Shown one piece after another: positions 7,272-14,984 of a DNA stretch of 45,044 nt; the first letter of the stretch is position 1, and every line of letters begins with the position of its first letter. The DNA is taken from the NCBI GenBank assembly GCA_900770165.1, contig CAAGJJ010000088.1, forward strand, positions 1 to 45,044, given 5' to 3'. Made by a program: the position numbers and the translations under genes. The stretch comes from Clostridia bacterium (GTDB lineage: Bacteria > Bacillota > Clostridia > Oscillospirales > Acutalibacteraceae). The notes below the pieces were generated by a model. That model made no database searches, was not told the origin of the DNA, and saw only the letters and a list, made by a program, of their open reading frames with translations.

Positions 7272-8945
7272 TTAATATGAAAGGAGTCTATTTATAGCAC
7301 ATAGTACACCTTTAATTGACGCTAAGTTTATGTTATTTTCAATTCCTACACCAAAAACATGCAATTTATCTGATCCTTCTAGTTCTATATAAGCAATAGC
7401 ATTAGAATCTGAACCGGTAGATACTGCATGTTCATGATATGAAATAAATTTGAACTCGGCAATTTCTGCTTTTTTTAAAGCATTGCAGAAAGCATTAATG
7501 GGGCCATTGCCGGTTCCATAAATTTCTTGTTGTTTGTTGTTAATTAATAATATCCCTTTGAATGTTACACAATTGCCGCTTTCAGGTGTTTCAAGTATTT
7601 CATATTTTAAAAGTTTGTATGTTTGAGGAATATCTATATAATTTTTGTTGAATACATCTAGCAATTCATTAGGAGATAACTCGCGACCAAGATTTTCACA
7701 TTTAGCTTTTACTAATGAGCCAAATTCAGTATGCATAGCTTTTGGAAGATTATAACCAAATGCTTGTTGCATTATAAATGCGGCGCCACCTTTGCCAGAT
7801 TGGGAATTAATTCTTATAATAGGTTCATATTGCCTTCCAATGTCTGCAGGATCAATTGGGAGATAGGGAATTTCCCATAATTCAGAATGGTGTTCTTTTT
7901 TGTACTCAATGCCTTTATTTATGGCATCTTGATGAGAACCAGAAAATGCTGTAAATACAAGTTTGCCAGCATATGGTTGCCTTTCAGGTATTTTCATTTT
8001 TGTACATTTTTCGTATAGGGTTTTATAGTGTGGAAGATTACTAAAGTTAAGTTCCGGATTTATACCTTGCGTATACATGTTTAAAGCTAGTGTAACTATA
8101 TCTGTATTTCCTGTTCTTTCACCATTACCAAATAATGTCCCTTCTACTCTTTGAGCACCAGCAAGTAATGCAAGCTCAGTTGCCGCTATTCCAGTTCCTC
8201 GGTCGTTATGCGGGTGAACACTTATTATTGCATTATTTCTATTGGGAAGGTTTTTAATAAAATATTCTATTTGATCTGCATAAGTATTAGGTGTACACAT
8301 TTCTACTGTATTAGGAAGATTAAGTATTATTGGATGTTCATTAGTAGGTTTTAATATATCCATTACTTTTGAACAAATTTTAATAGCATTATCTGTTTCT
8401 GTACCAGAAAAACTTTCTGGTGAGTATTCAAATTTTATATTAGTATTTTTAGGCAATTCATTTGCTAATTTTTTAATAAGTTTAGCACCTGTTACGGCAA
8501 TATCAATTATTCCATCCATGTCTTTTTTAAATACAACTTTCCTTTGAAGGGTTGATGTAGAATTGTAAAAATGTATAATAACATTTTTGCAACCACTTAT
8601 AGCCTTAAAAGTTTTTTTAATAAGGTGTTCTCTTGCTTGAACAAGTACTTGTATAGTTACATCGTCAGGAATATGATTTTCAGTTATCAGTTTTCTACAA
8701 GTTTCAAACTCTACTTCAGATGCAGATGGAAATCCAATCTCTATTTCCTTGAATCCTATATCGCAAAGAGCGTGAAAAAATTCTATTTTTTCTTTAAGGT
8801 TCATTGGTGTAACCAAAGCCTGGTTACCATCTCTTAAGTCTACACTACACCAAGTAGGAGCTCTATTAATTGTATTGTTTGGCCATTTTCTATTAGGTAA
8901 GTTAATTTGTTCAAAGGCTTTATATTTGTTATTATTGTATTTCAA
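7272..8945 (-). CDS. leuA: 2-isopropylmalate synthase
   Basis: 557 aa, the long LeuA form. It condenses acetyl-CoA with 2-oxoisovalerate, the first committed step of leucine synthesis, in the cytoplasm. The TIM-barrel catalytic domain shows DLRDGNQAL (from residue 36) and HPHND (244-248), which supply metal ligands, and GNGERTGNTD (273-282). The last 120 residues fit the LeuA dimer domain that carries leucine feedback control. The start is TTG at 8943-8945 with AAGGAGG 9-10 nt upstream. No other leu or ilv gene is nearby, and no T-box or leader peptide is visible in the short upstream gap. It converges on the GLUG-protein gene with a 36-bp gap and no obvious terminator. Confidence 0.92.
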   Translation of the reverse strand: MKYNNNKYKAFEQINLPNRKWPNNTINRAPTWCSVDLRDGNQALVTPMNLKEKIEFFHALCDIGFKEIEIGFPSASEVEFETCRKLITENHIPDDVTIQVLVQAREHLIKKTFKAISGCKNVIIHFYNSTSTLQRKVVFKKDMDGIIDIAVTGAKLIKKLANELPKNTNIKFEYSPESFSGTETDNAIKICSKVMDILKPTNEHPIILNLPNTVEMCTPNTYADQIEYFIKNLPNRNNAIISVHPHNDRGTGIAATELALLAGAQRVEGTLFGNGERTGNTDIVTLALNMYTQGINPELNFSNLPHYKTLYEKCTKMKIPERQPYAGKLVFTAFSGSHQDAINKGIEYKKEHHSELWEIPYLPIDPADIGRQYEPIIRINSQSGKGGAAFIMQQAFGYNLPKAMHTEFGSLVKAKCENLGRELSPNELLDVFNKNYIDIPQTYKLLKYEILETPESGNCVTFKGILLINNKQQEIYGTGNGPINAFCNALKKAEIAEFKFISYHEHAVSTGSDSNAIAYIELEGSDKLHVFGVGIENNINLASIKGVLCAINRLLSY

Positions 8946-9029
8946 GTCAACAAACCTCCTTAAATAATTATTATAAATATATTCTAATTAATAGTTGTTT
9001 TATTATTTAAATAGAAAAATAGGTTTTAC

Positions 9030-9058
9030 TTGACTTAAATAAAACAAAAATATAATAT
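9030..9058 (+). promoter_or_regulatory. Sigma-A promoter of the hexapeptide acyltransferase
   Basis: TTGACT (9030-9035) with TAATAT 17 bp away (9053-9058); an overlapping TATAAT at 9051-9056 gives 15 bp. The transcript would start about 25 nt before the ATG at 9092, in the divergent gap with leuA. Confidence 0.6.
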
Positions 9059-9091
9059 ATTAATCAATAACAGTAAATTGTGGAGGAAAAT

Positions 9092-9763
9092 ATGAAAGAA
9101 AAGTTGTTAATTAATAATATATTAGATATTGATAAGACTATAGCAAAAGATTTATTTAAAGAAGTTATGTATCCATGGGAGGTACTTACAAAAATATCTG
9201 ACTTTATATTAAAGCTAGGTCAGAATTTATCTTTAGATGAGTTTGAAAAAAAGGGTGAGAATGTTTGGGTTTCAAAAAGTGCCAAAGTTGCACCTACAGC
9301 ATTTATTAATGGCCCTACTATTATATGTGCAAATGCAGAAATACGTCATTGTGCTTTTATAAGAGGTAATGCAATTGTTGGTGAGGGCTCAGTTGTAGGA
9401 AATTCTACGGAGCTTAAAAATGTAATATTATTTAATTGTGTTCAAGTTCCCCATTACAATTATGTAGGAGATTCTATTTTGGGTTATAAGGCGCATATGG
9501 GTGCTGGATCTGTTACATCTAATGTGAAATCTGATAAAACACTTGTTACTATAAATTACAATGGTAAAATAAAAACTGGACTTAAAAAGTTTGGCGCTAT
9601 ATTAGGTGATAATGTAGAGATAGGCTGTAATTCTGTTCTAAATCCTGGAACAGTTATAGGTAGATGCAGTAATGTTTATCCTCTTTCTATGGTTAGAGGG
9701 TTTATTCCGGAAAAAAGTATATATAAAAATCGTAATGACATTGTTAAAAAAGTAGAAAGATAA
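9092..9763 (+). CDS. Left-handed beta-helix (hexapeptide repeat) acyltransferase, GlmU C-domain-like
   Basis: 223 aa. A helical N-terminal 50 residues precede hexapeptide repeats (about 55-210) with the I/V/A-G pattern (for example NAIVGEGSVVGNS and GTVIGRCSNVYP). The stretch HYNYVGDS followed by MGAGSVTSN resembles the acetyltransferase half of GlmU, but no nucleotidyltransferase domain is present. It probably transfers an acyl group from CoA to a sugar; the acceptor is unknown. The start was set at ATG 9092 because TGGAGG (9081-9086) precedes it by 5 nt. A GTG at 9080 overlaps that site and is unlikely to be used. It is a single-gene unit divergent from leuA. Confidence 0.75.
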   Translation: MKEKLLINNILDIDKTIAKDLFKEVMYPWEVLTKISDFILKLGQNLSLDEFEKKGENVWVSKSAKVAPTAFINGPTIICANAEIRHCAFIRGNAIVGEGSVVGNSTELKNVILFNCVQVPHYNYVGDSILGYKAHMGAGSVTSNVKSDKTLVTINYNGKIKTGLKKFGAILGDNVEIGCNSVLNPGTVIGRCSNVYPLSMVRGFIPEKSIYKNRNDIVKKVER

Positions 9764-9782
9764 ATTCATAATATTTTTTATA

Positions 9783-9816
9783 AAAAACAGCCTTAGAAAA
9801 CTCTAAGGCTGTTTTT
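9783..9816. terminator. Bidirectional terminator between convergent genes
   Basis: A perfect 15-bp stem (9783-9797 with 9802-9816), 4-nt loop, with A and T runs at the ends. It serves both the acyltransferase gene (ending 9763) and the leftward glycosyltransferase gene (ending 9845). Confidence 0.88.
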
Positions 9817-9844
9817 AAATTAAAAGAATAGTTAAATTTATATA

Positions 9845-11047
9845 TTATTTATTTGTTTTATTGTTAACTAACGATTTTATTAAATTGTAAATGTTATCAC
9901 ATGAAGTAGATTTATCGAATGTTTCACAAGAAGCACGCATAGATTCTAGTTTGTCTCTGTCAGAAAGAAGTTTTAGTATAGTTTTTTCGCAATATGAGCC
10001 TTTACCAAGCCTTACTGCCATATTATTGTCTACCAGAAAATCTGCATTTTCTTCCTCTTGCCCGGGTATAGCATTAAATATTGCCATAGGTAAATTGCAG
10101 GCTAATGCTTCAGATATTGTAAGCCCGCCTGGTTTAGTAATAATTAAGTCTGAAGCAAACATGTATTTATAAACTTCATTTGTAAAGTAAATAAGCTTTG
10201 TATTTTTAATAGACTGATGCTTAGTCTTAATGGTAGAAGATTTTTTAATGCTGTGTTTTTTTAATGATAGAAGTAATTCACTTTCATTTTTATTTAATAT
10301 TTTTTCAAAACTATCGTATAATTTTTTATTTTTTCCTGTAATAATTATTATCTGAAAGTTAATATCTAATTTAATTATTCTATTGTATATTTTAAGAATA
10401 TCTGCAACACCGAAGCTTCCAGCCATAATAAGGATGGTAGGAAGTTTATCAGATAACCCAAGTTCTTTTAATGTCTCGCTTCGTTCCCTTTTTGTAAAAA
10501 AAGAATCTTCAATAGGTATGCCAAAAGGATAGATAATTTCTTTTTTTATACCAAAGTTTGCCATAGCATCTACCATTTCATCGTTCGCAACTACATATGC
10601 ATCAACATTTTTGTTTAACCAAGCTTTATGTGGAGCATAGTCTGTCATAATGCATATTAAAGGAATGTTAATTTCTAAAGTATCTTTAAGGTTAGAAAGC
10701 ATTTCTGTTGTAAATGGATGAGTAGAAACTATTGCATCTGGTTTGAATTCCTGTAGAAGAGGTATTAATTTTTTAGAAAATAAAGTATTAAATTTATATA
10801 CAAATGTGTTTAAAGCAGTTTCTTTGTTTGACTGTTTATACATTACACCATACATTTTGGGAGCATTTTTAGCTAAATATTCATAGCCATCAGATATGGT
10901 TTTATCGAGCAAAGGACTTATATATTTTAAGGTATCAGATATCTCAACAACAGAGTTTGGATCTTTGTTAAGGATATGTGATTTAATAGCGGCAGAAGCT
11001 TTCATATGTCCGCCACCTGTAGATGCCGACAATATTAAAATTCTCAT
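9845..11047 (-). CDS. MGDG synthase / UgtP-like diacylglycerol glycosyltransferase
   Basis: 400 aa. The N-terminal domain opens with RILILSASTGGGH and resembles the MGDG_synth family. The C-terminal domain is GT28-like, with TKPGGLTISEALACN followed by AIPGQEEENADFL, the sugar-nucleotide binding region. Relatives move glucose or galactose from UDP-sugar onto diacylglycerol at the membrane face, making glycolipids that also anchor lipoteichoic acid. ATG at 11045-11047 was chosen because AGGAGG lies just upstream; an upstream in-frame start would add 11 residues and place the site inside the coding region. Sugar specificity cannot be read from sequence. Confidence 0.85.
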   Translation of the reverse strand: MRILILSASTGGGHMKASAAIKSHILNKDPNSVVEISDTLKYISPLLDKTISDGYEYLAKNAPKMYGVMYKQSNKETALNTFVYKFNTLFSKKLIPLLQEFKPDAIVSTHPFTTEMLSNLKDTLEINIPLICIMTDYAPHKAWLNKNVDAYVVANDEMVDAMANFGIKKEIIYPFGIPIEDSFFTKRERSETLKELGLSDKLPTILIMAGSFGVADILKIYNRIIKLDINFQIIIITGKNKKLYDSFEKILNKNESELLLSLKKHSIKKSSTIKTKHQSIKNTKLIYFTNEVYKYMFASDLIITKPGGLTISEALACNLPMAIFNAIPGQEEENADFLVDNNMAVRLGKGSYCEKTILKLLSDRDKLESMRASCETFDKSTSCDNIYNLIKSLVNNKTNK

Positions 11048-11080
11048 AACTCCTCCTACAAATATGTATATATCTAACAT

Positions 11081-11109
11081 ATAATAACATTTTTATATTT
11101 AAAATACAA
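11081..11109 (-). promoter_or_regulatory. Sigma-A promoter of the glycosyltransferase
   Basis: On the minus strand TTGTAT (11109-11104), a 17-bp spacer and TATTAT (11086-11081). The start would fall some 25-30 nt before the ATG at 11047. Confidence 0.5.
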
Positions 11110-11209
11110 TAATATACATATTTTGAATGTAAAATCTTGTAGATGTATGTTTTACAAATATAGAAAGAAACTTGAATTTTGAAATAATACTTATTTAAAA
11201 TACTTTTAT

Positions 11210-11488
11210 TTAAGTTTTTATTAATAGTTCCTTGTATTCAATATTCTTTTCAAACCATGATTTTGCAAAAGGACAAGAAGCTATTACTTTTTTACCAGAT
11301 TTTTTTATTTGTTTTACAGCTTCTTTCATTATCTTATTTGCTATTCCTTGTCCTCTAATAGATTCATCAACAAAAACATGATTAATATTTACTATATTTG
11401 CCTTTTCATTTGGGAAAGTTATTTCAGCGACAACTTTTTCGTCATCATTTTTTAAATATATTTTGTTTTCTTCATATTTAAAGTTCAA
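11210..11488 (-). CDS. Small GNAT-family N-acetyltransferase (YjdJ-like)
   Basis: 92 aa. It contains the acetyl-CoA loop motif IRGQGIANKIMKEAV and the ending CPFAKSWFEKN typical of the short YjdJ/GCN5-related group, which lacks the outer strands of full GNAT enzymes. The substrate is unknown. TTG at 11486-11488 is preferred because AGGTG precedes it by 6 nt. The GTG three codons earlier lies inside that binding site. Confidence 0.75.
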   Translation of the reverse strand: MNFKYEENKIYLKNDDEKVVAEITFPNEKANIVNINHVFVDESIRGQGIANKIMKEAVKQIKKSGKKVIASCPFAKSWFEKNIEYKELLIKT

Positions 11489-11719
11489 TTTTATCACCTC
11501 ATAAATAATATACCATATTTTTAACTTTATTATTTATTTGTTGTTTTTACAACAGAAATAATAGTTACCTTAATGTATAATTAAATAAATATTTTATGGC
11601 TAAACTATATAATATAAATTATACACATAATTATATAGAAGGTTTTAAAGCTGAATTTGATATTATAAAAGATTATATTAATTATAATTAAAAATGTAAG
11701 AAGTAAAGGAGATAATAAA

Positions 11720-11878
11720 ATGGAAAAGTATGTATGTGTAGTTTGTGGCTATATATATGATGAGGAGCTTGGTGATCCAGAAAATGGAATTGCACCAGGG
11801 ACAAAATGGGAAGATGTTCCAGAAGATTATATGTGCCCTTTATGTGGTGTTGGAAAAGATCAATTTGAAAAAGCTTAA
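11720..11878 (+). CDS. Rubredoxin
   Basis: 52 aa, full length for the family. Two CxxCG knuckles, CVVCG (6-10) and CPLCG (39-43), bind one iron. Between them are the usual YIYDEELGDP and GIAPGT segments. It is a cytoplasmic one-electron carrier, in anaerobes often serving superoxide reductase, rubrerythrin or flavodiiron proteins; none of these is adjacent. GGAGA lies about 8 nt before the ATG. It has its own terminator and appears to be monocistronic. Confidence 0.95.
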   Translation: MEKYVCVVCGYIYDEELGDPENGIAPGTKWEDVPEDYMCPLCGVGKDQFEKA

Positions 11879-11884
11879 TAAAAA

Positions 11885-11920
11885 GGCATTATGCGGTTTA
11901 CAAAGCATAATGCCTTTAAA
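11885..11920 (+). terminator. Terminator of the rubredoxin gene
   Basis: A perfect 10-bp stem (11885-11894 with 11905-11914), 10-nt loop, followed by TTTAAATTT, just past the stop codon. The A run before the stem gives it some leftward activity too. Confidence 0.8.
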
Positions 11921-11929
11921 TTTATGAAA

Positions 11930-11958
11930 TTGACTTAATTATTTTTTTTTAGTAATAT
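11930..11958 (+). promoter_or_regulatory. Sigma-A promoter of the VanY-like gene
   Basis: TTGACT (11930-11935), a 17-bp spacer containing a nine-T run, and TAATAT (11953-11958). It lies just after the rubredoxin terminator. Confidence 0.6.
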
Positions 11959-12020
11959 AAAATATAAATTTATTTACATATAAATAATTATATGTTGAGA
12001 TTGAAATAGGAGGTGATAAT

Positions 12021-12842
12021 GTGCCTATAAAGAATAATAGTGCTAGGTTTAATAAGAATACTAAAAGAAGCTGTAAAGCAGGTAAACATAGAAGAAAAAG
12101 AAATATTGAACCAATAAAAGTTTTTCTAGTTGTTATCCCAATAATTATGATTGTGGTGATTACTTTAGGAGTTTGGGTTACAGTTAGAGAGCATAATAAA
12201 AGTATAGAAGCAGGAAATATAAAATCGAATGATTTTGATGCTGATTCTGTTCAGATGGTATTATCTGAACAAGATTATAAAAAAGCTTTAACAGTTGTAT
12301 CCCCAAACCAAAAGTTACCTGAAGATTATAATGTGGATTTAGAAAAATATAATGGAATATTTTGCGATAAATTAATAATTGAACCTCTAAAGAAAATGTT
12401 AAGTGATGCTAAACAACAAGGAATAAATTTAACTTTGACTAAAGGCTATGTAACAGTGGAAGAACAAGATAAACTATATAATAATAAAGTTAAAGAATTA
12501 ATGTCATCTGAGGGCCTTACAATAGTTAAAGCTGAAGCAGAAGCAAAAAAAACGGTTCCACCAGGGAATTATAGTGAGAGTCAAACAGGGTTATCTGTTG
12601 GGATAAGCACTAATAAAGACATTTCAAATTCTGATTTTATACAAACTGATGCGTATAAATGGTTAAGCAATAATTGTATTAATTATGGTTTTATAATTAG
12701 ATACCCTGAATCAAAAGAAAAAGAAACAGGCATGGAATTTGATCCAACTTATTACCGATTTGTTGGTGTTGATGCTGCAAAAAAAATGAGAGTATTAGAT
12801 ATGTGTTTAGATGAGTATTACAATTATATAAATTCAAGATAA
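12021..12842 (+). CDS. VanY-like (M15B) membrane protein lacking the zinc ligands
   Basis: 273 aa. Basic N-terminus, one membrane helix (about 33-55) and an outward-facing C-terminal domain with the fold signature of D-Ala-D-Ala carboxypeptidases (VanY/DacB type). Aligned by eye to the family consensus, every catalytic position is changed. SGYR reads KGYV (141-144). SEHQTGL reads SESQTGL, so the zinc His is Ser187. The following Asp is Gly194. EPWHxRYVG reads DPTYYRFVG (241-249), so the last zinc His is Tyr244. It should therefore not hydrolyse peptidoglycan stems; it may bind them or act as a regulator or scaffold. GTG start with AGGAGG 7 nt before. It lies immediately upstream of the rpmE promoter. 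Confidence 0.8.
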   Translation: MPIKNNSARFNKNTKRSCKAGKHRRKRNIEPIKVFLVVIPIIMIVVITLGVWVTVREHNKSIEAGNIKSNDFDADSVQMVLSEQDYKKALTVVSPNQKLPEDYNVDLEKYNGIFCDKLIIEPLKKMLSDAKQQGINLTLTKGYVTVEEQDKLYNNKVKELMSSEGLTIVKAEAEAKKTVPPGNYSESQTGLSVGISTNKDISNSDFIQTDAYKWLSNNCINYGFIIRYPESKEKETGMEFDPTYYRFVGVDAAKKMRVLDMCLDEYYNYINSR

Positions 12843-12867
12843 ATAGTTTTTATTATAATATTTTACT

Positions 12868-12896
12868 TGCAATTTAATTGTTAGTATGGTATAATC
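12868..12896 (+). promoter_or_regulatory. Strong sigma-A promoter of rpmE
   Basis: TTGCAA (12868-12873), a 17-bp spacer and a perfect TATAAT (12891-12896) with a TG one base upstream (extended -10). It points to rpmE, about 40 nt downstream. Confidence 0.75.
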
Positions 12897-12937
12897 CATA
12901 TATTAATGTTACGGTTTCAGCGAAAGAGGTGACAAAT

Positions 12938-13144
12938 GTGAAAGAGAACATACATCCTAATTATAAGAAGACTACAATTACATGTGCTTGTGGAAATGTA
13001 ATTGAAACAGCTTCTACAAAAGAAAATATCCGTGTTGAAATATGCTCAAAGTGCCATCCATTCTTTACCGGAAAACAGAAGCTCGTTGATACCGGTGGAC
13101 GTGTTGATAGATTTAAGAAGCGTTTCGGTATTGAAAGCAAATAA
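12938..13144 (+). CDS. rpmE: 50S ribosomal protein bL31, zinc-binding form
   Basis: 68 aa. Cys16, Cys18, Cys36 and Cys39 form the zinc site of the C+ type of bL31, the form used when zinc is ample. The sequence ends in GGRVDRFKKRFG, typical for the family. GTG at 12938 was chosen because AGAGGTGA (12925-12932) precedes it by 5 nt and the product starts at the conserved KENIHPNYK. Single gene, with promoter at 12868-12896 and terminator at 13220-13240. Confidence 0.95.
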   Translation: MKENIHPNYKKTTITCACGNVIETASTKENIRVEICSKCHPFFTGKQKLVDTGGRVDRFKKRFGIESK

Positions 13145-13219
13145 AGACCTATTATTGATTTTACCTGAATGTATAATAGTAGACTTTATAAATAGCAGTA
13201 GTGTTTTTAAAAATTAAAC

Positions 13220-13252
13220 GGCGGTGCTTTATGCACCGCCTGTTTGTATATT
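13220..13252 (+). terminator. GC-rich terminator of rpmE
   Basis: An 8-bp all-GC-rich stem (13220-13227 with 13233-13240), 5-nt loop, followed by TGTTTGTATATT. It lies in front of the next gene and argues against any start for that gene upstream of it. Confidence 0.7.
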
Positions 13253-13263
13253 GGAGAGATTAT

Positions 13264-13893
13264 TTGGATATTTACAAAACAATACAAAAAGAAGCATTTG
13301 GCGAATTTGTTGAACGGCATTCAAGGTTTATAAGTTATGCAAAACCTGTAGAAACTGAAGATGACGCTATTTCTTTTATAAATAAGATAAAAACTAAACA
13401 TTGGGATGCGAAGCACAATGTTTATGCTTATTCACTGCTTAAGGGTAGTATTATGAGGTATTCGGATGATGGAGAGCCACATGGAACGGCCGGTGTACCT
13501 GTGTTAGATATATTGAAGAAGAATGAAGTTACTAATATAGTAATTGTGGTAACAAGATATTTTGGAGGAATACTTCTTGGAACAGGTGGACTTGTTAGAG
13601 CATATTCAAATGCTGCAAAATTAGCATTAGATAGTGCAGTGGTAATAAATATGGTAAGTTGCTTTAGAGCACAGTTGTTTTGTGATTATAGCTTATATGG
13701 AAAGATATCATCTATTTTAGCAGAGTTAGGTGCAAAAATAGAAGAATCGGAATTTTTAGATAACGTTAAAATTATTTTCTATATAGAAAAAAAGAAATTA
13801 AATATATTAAATGATAAATTAAATGAAGTTAGTTCTGGGGAGATTATAACTAAAATATTAGAGGAAAAATATACCAAAATAAATTTAGTTTAA
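13264..13893 (+). CDS. YigZ/IMPACT (UPF0029) family protein
   Basis: 209 aa, normal length. The N-terminal IMPACT domain shows RYSDDGEPHGTAG and TRYFGGILLGTGGLVRAY, both hallmarks. A smaller C-terminal domain follows (about 140-209). Bacterial YigZ proteins bind nucleic acid or elongation-factor-like partners in structural work, but their role remains unclear. TTG at 13264 was chosen: GGAGA precedes it by 6 nt, and the upstream in-frame region overlaps the rpmE terminator. Probably the first gene of a unit leading into dgt-dnaG-rpoD. Confidence 0.85.
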   Translation: MDIYKTIQKEAFGEFVERHSRFISYAKPVETEDDAISFINKIKTKHWDAKHNVYAYSLLKGSIMRYSDDGEPHGTAGVPVLDILKKNEVTNIVIVVTRYFGGILLGTGGLVRAYSNAAKLALDSAVVINMVSCFRAQLFCDYSLYGKISSILAELGAKIEESEFLDNVKIIFYIEKKKLNILNDKLNEVSSGEIITKILEEKYTKINLV

Positions 13894-13916
13894 TTTTATA
13901 GAGGAATTAAACTAAA
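13884..13916 (+). repeat. Inverted repeat overlapping the yigZ-like stop codon
   Basis: A perfect 12-bp AT-rich stem (13884-13895 with 13905-13916) with a 9-nt loop containing GAGG. No T run follows, so a standard terminator is unlikely. It could stabilise or process the transcript between the yigZ-like gene and dgt. Confidence 0.4.
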
Positions 13917-13969
13917 AATGTCGTATATCTTTTATATTATCGGATTTTATGTTTAATAGAGGTGAGAAT

Positions 13970-14968
13970 GTGAATATAAGAGAAAGAACAGAAAATATGG
14001 AGCAGAAGATATTGTCTGAATATGCCTCATTAGCTAAAAATAGTAAAGGAAGAAAAAAAGAAGAGCAAGAGTGTGAACTTAGAACTGTTTATCAAAGAGA
14101 TAGAGATAGAATAATTCATTGCAAATCTTTTAGGCGGCTTAAACATAAAACTCAGGTTTTTATTTCTCCAGAAGGAGATCATTATAGAACGAGATTAACA
14201 CATACTCTAGAAGTATCGCAAATAGCAAGAACTATAGCAATGGCATTAAGATTAAATGGAGATCTTACAGAAGCAATTTCCTTAGGTCACGATTTAGGCC
14301 ATACTCCTTTTGGACATGCCGGAGAAAGTGCCCTTAATAAAATTTCTAAGAATGGATTTAAGCATTTTGAACAAAGTGTTAGAGTGACAGAGGTTTTAGA
14401 AAAAAACGGTAAAGGTTTAAACTTAACTTATGAAGTTCTTGATGGCATTTTGTGCCATACAAGAGGTGAAGAGGCGAAAACCCCTGAAGGAAGAATTGTT
14501 AAACTTGCAGATAGAATTGCATATATAAATCACGATATTGATGACGCTATAAGAGCGGGTGTACTTAATGAATCTGATTTACCTAAAAATGCTTTGAGTA
14601 TCTTGGGAGACAGTAAAACCAAGAGAATAGGAACACTTATTAAATCTGTAGTGGATAATAGTGATGGTTTAAATATTTGCATGGGAGATGAAGTTGCAGA
14701 AGCATTCAATATAATACATAAATTTATGTTCGATACAGTATATTTAGATTCTTCTGCTAAATCTGAAGAAAGAAAAATACCTATATTAATTGAAATGCTA
14801 TATAATTATTTTAAATCGAACAATGAAAAACTTCCTGAAGACATAAAATGTATAGCAAATAAGGAAGGTATAGACCGAGCGGTGTGTGATTATATTGCTG
14901 GTATGACTGACCATTTCGCAGTTAACATGTTTAAAAGCATATTTATACCGACTTCCTGGGGAATATAA
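13970..14968 (+). CDS. dgt: dGTPase-like HD-domain triphosphohydrolase
   Basis: 332 aa. HD-domain metal ligands are visible as His78 (THTLEVSQIA), His107-Asp108 (GHDLGHTPFGHAGE) and a later Asp in LADRIAYINHDIDDA. FRRLKHKTQVF near 55-64 is typical of the bacterial dNTP triphosphohydrolases, which split dGTP or other dNTPs into nucleoside and triphosphate and adjust dNTP pools. GTG at 13970 follows AGAGGTGAG. It sits 16 bp before dnaG, an arrangement seen in many Clostridia. Confidence 0.9.
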   Translation: MNIRERTENMEQKILSEYASLAKNSKGRKKEEQECELRTVYQRDRDRIIHCKSFRRLKHKTQVFISPEGDHYRTRLTHTLEVSQIARTIAMALRLNGDLTEAISLGHDLGHTPFGHAGESALNKISKNGFKHFEQSVRVTEVLEKNGKGLNLTYEVLDGILCHTRGEEAKTPEGRIVKLADRIAYINHDIDDAIRAGVLNESDLPKNALSILGDSKTKRIGTLIKSVVDNSDGLNICMGDEVAEAFNIIHKFMFDTVYLDSSAKSEERKIPILIEMLYNYFKSNNEKLPEDIKCIANKEGIDRAVCDYIAGMTDHFAVNMFKSIFIPTSWGI

Positions 14969-14984
14969 AAAGGAGATATATTTA

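Noticed and set aside
8571..8837. Open frame antisense to leuA on the plus strand
   Set aside because: Lies wholly within leuA, no ribosome binding site, low-complexity F/Y/S-rich product; a shadow of the real gene.
8946..9091. T-box, leader peptide or riboswitch controlling leuA
   Set aside because: The divergent gap is only about 145 bp, with no run of leucine codons, no T-box core and no terminator/antiterminator pair.
11596..11691. 31-codon open frame beginning MAKLYNINYTHN upstream of the rubredoxin gene
   Set aside because: No ribosome binding site, AT-rich composition that yields such frames by chance, and no recognisable family. Possibly a remnant, but not supported.
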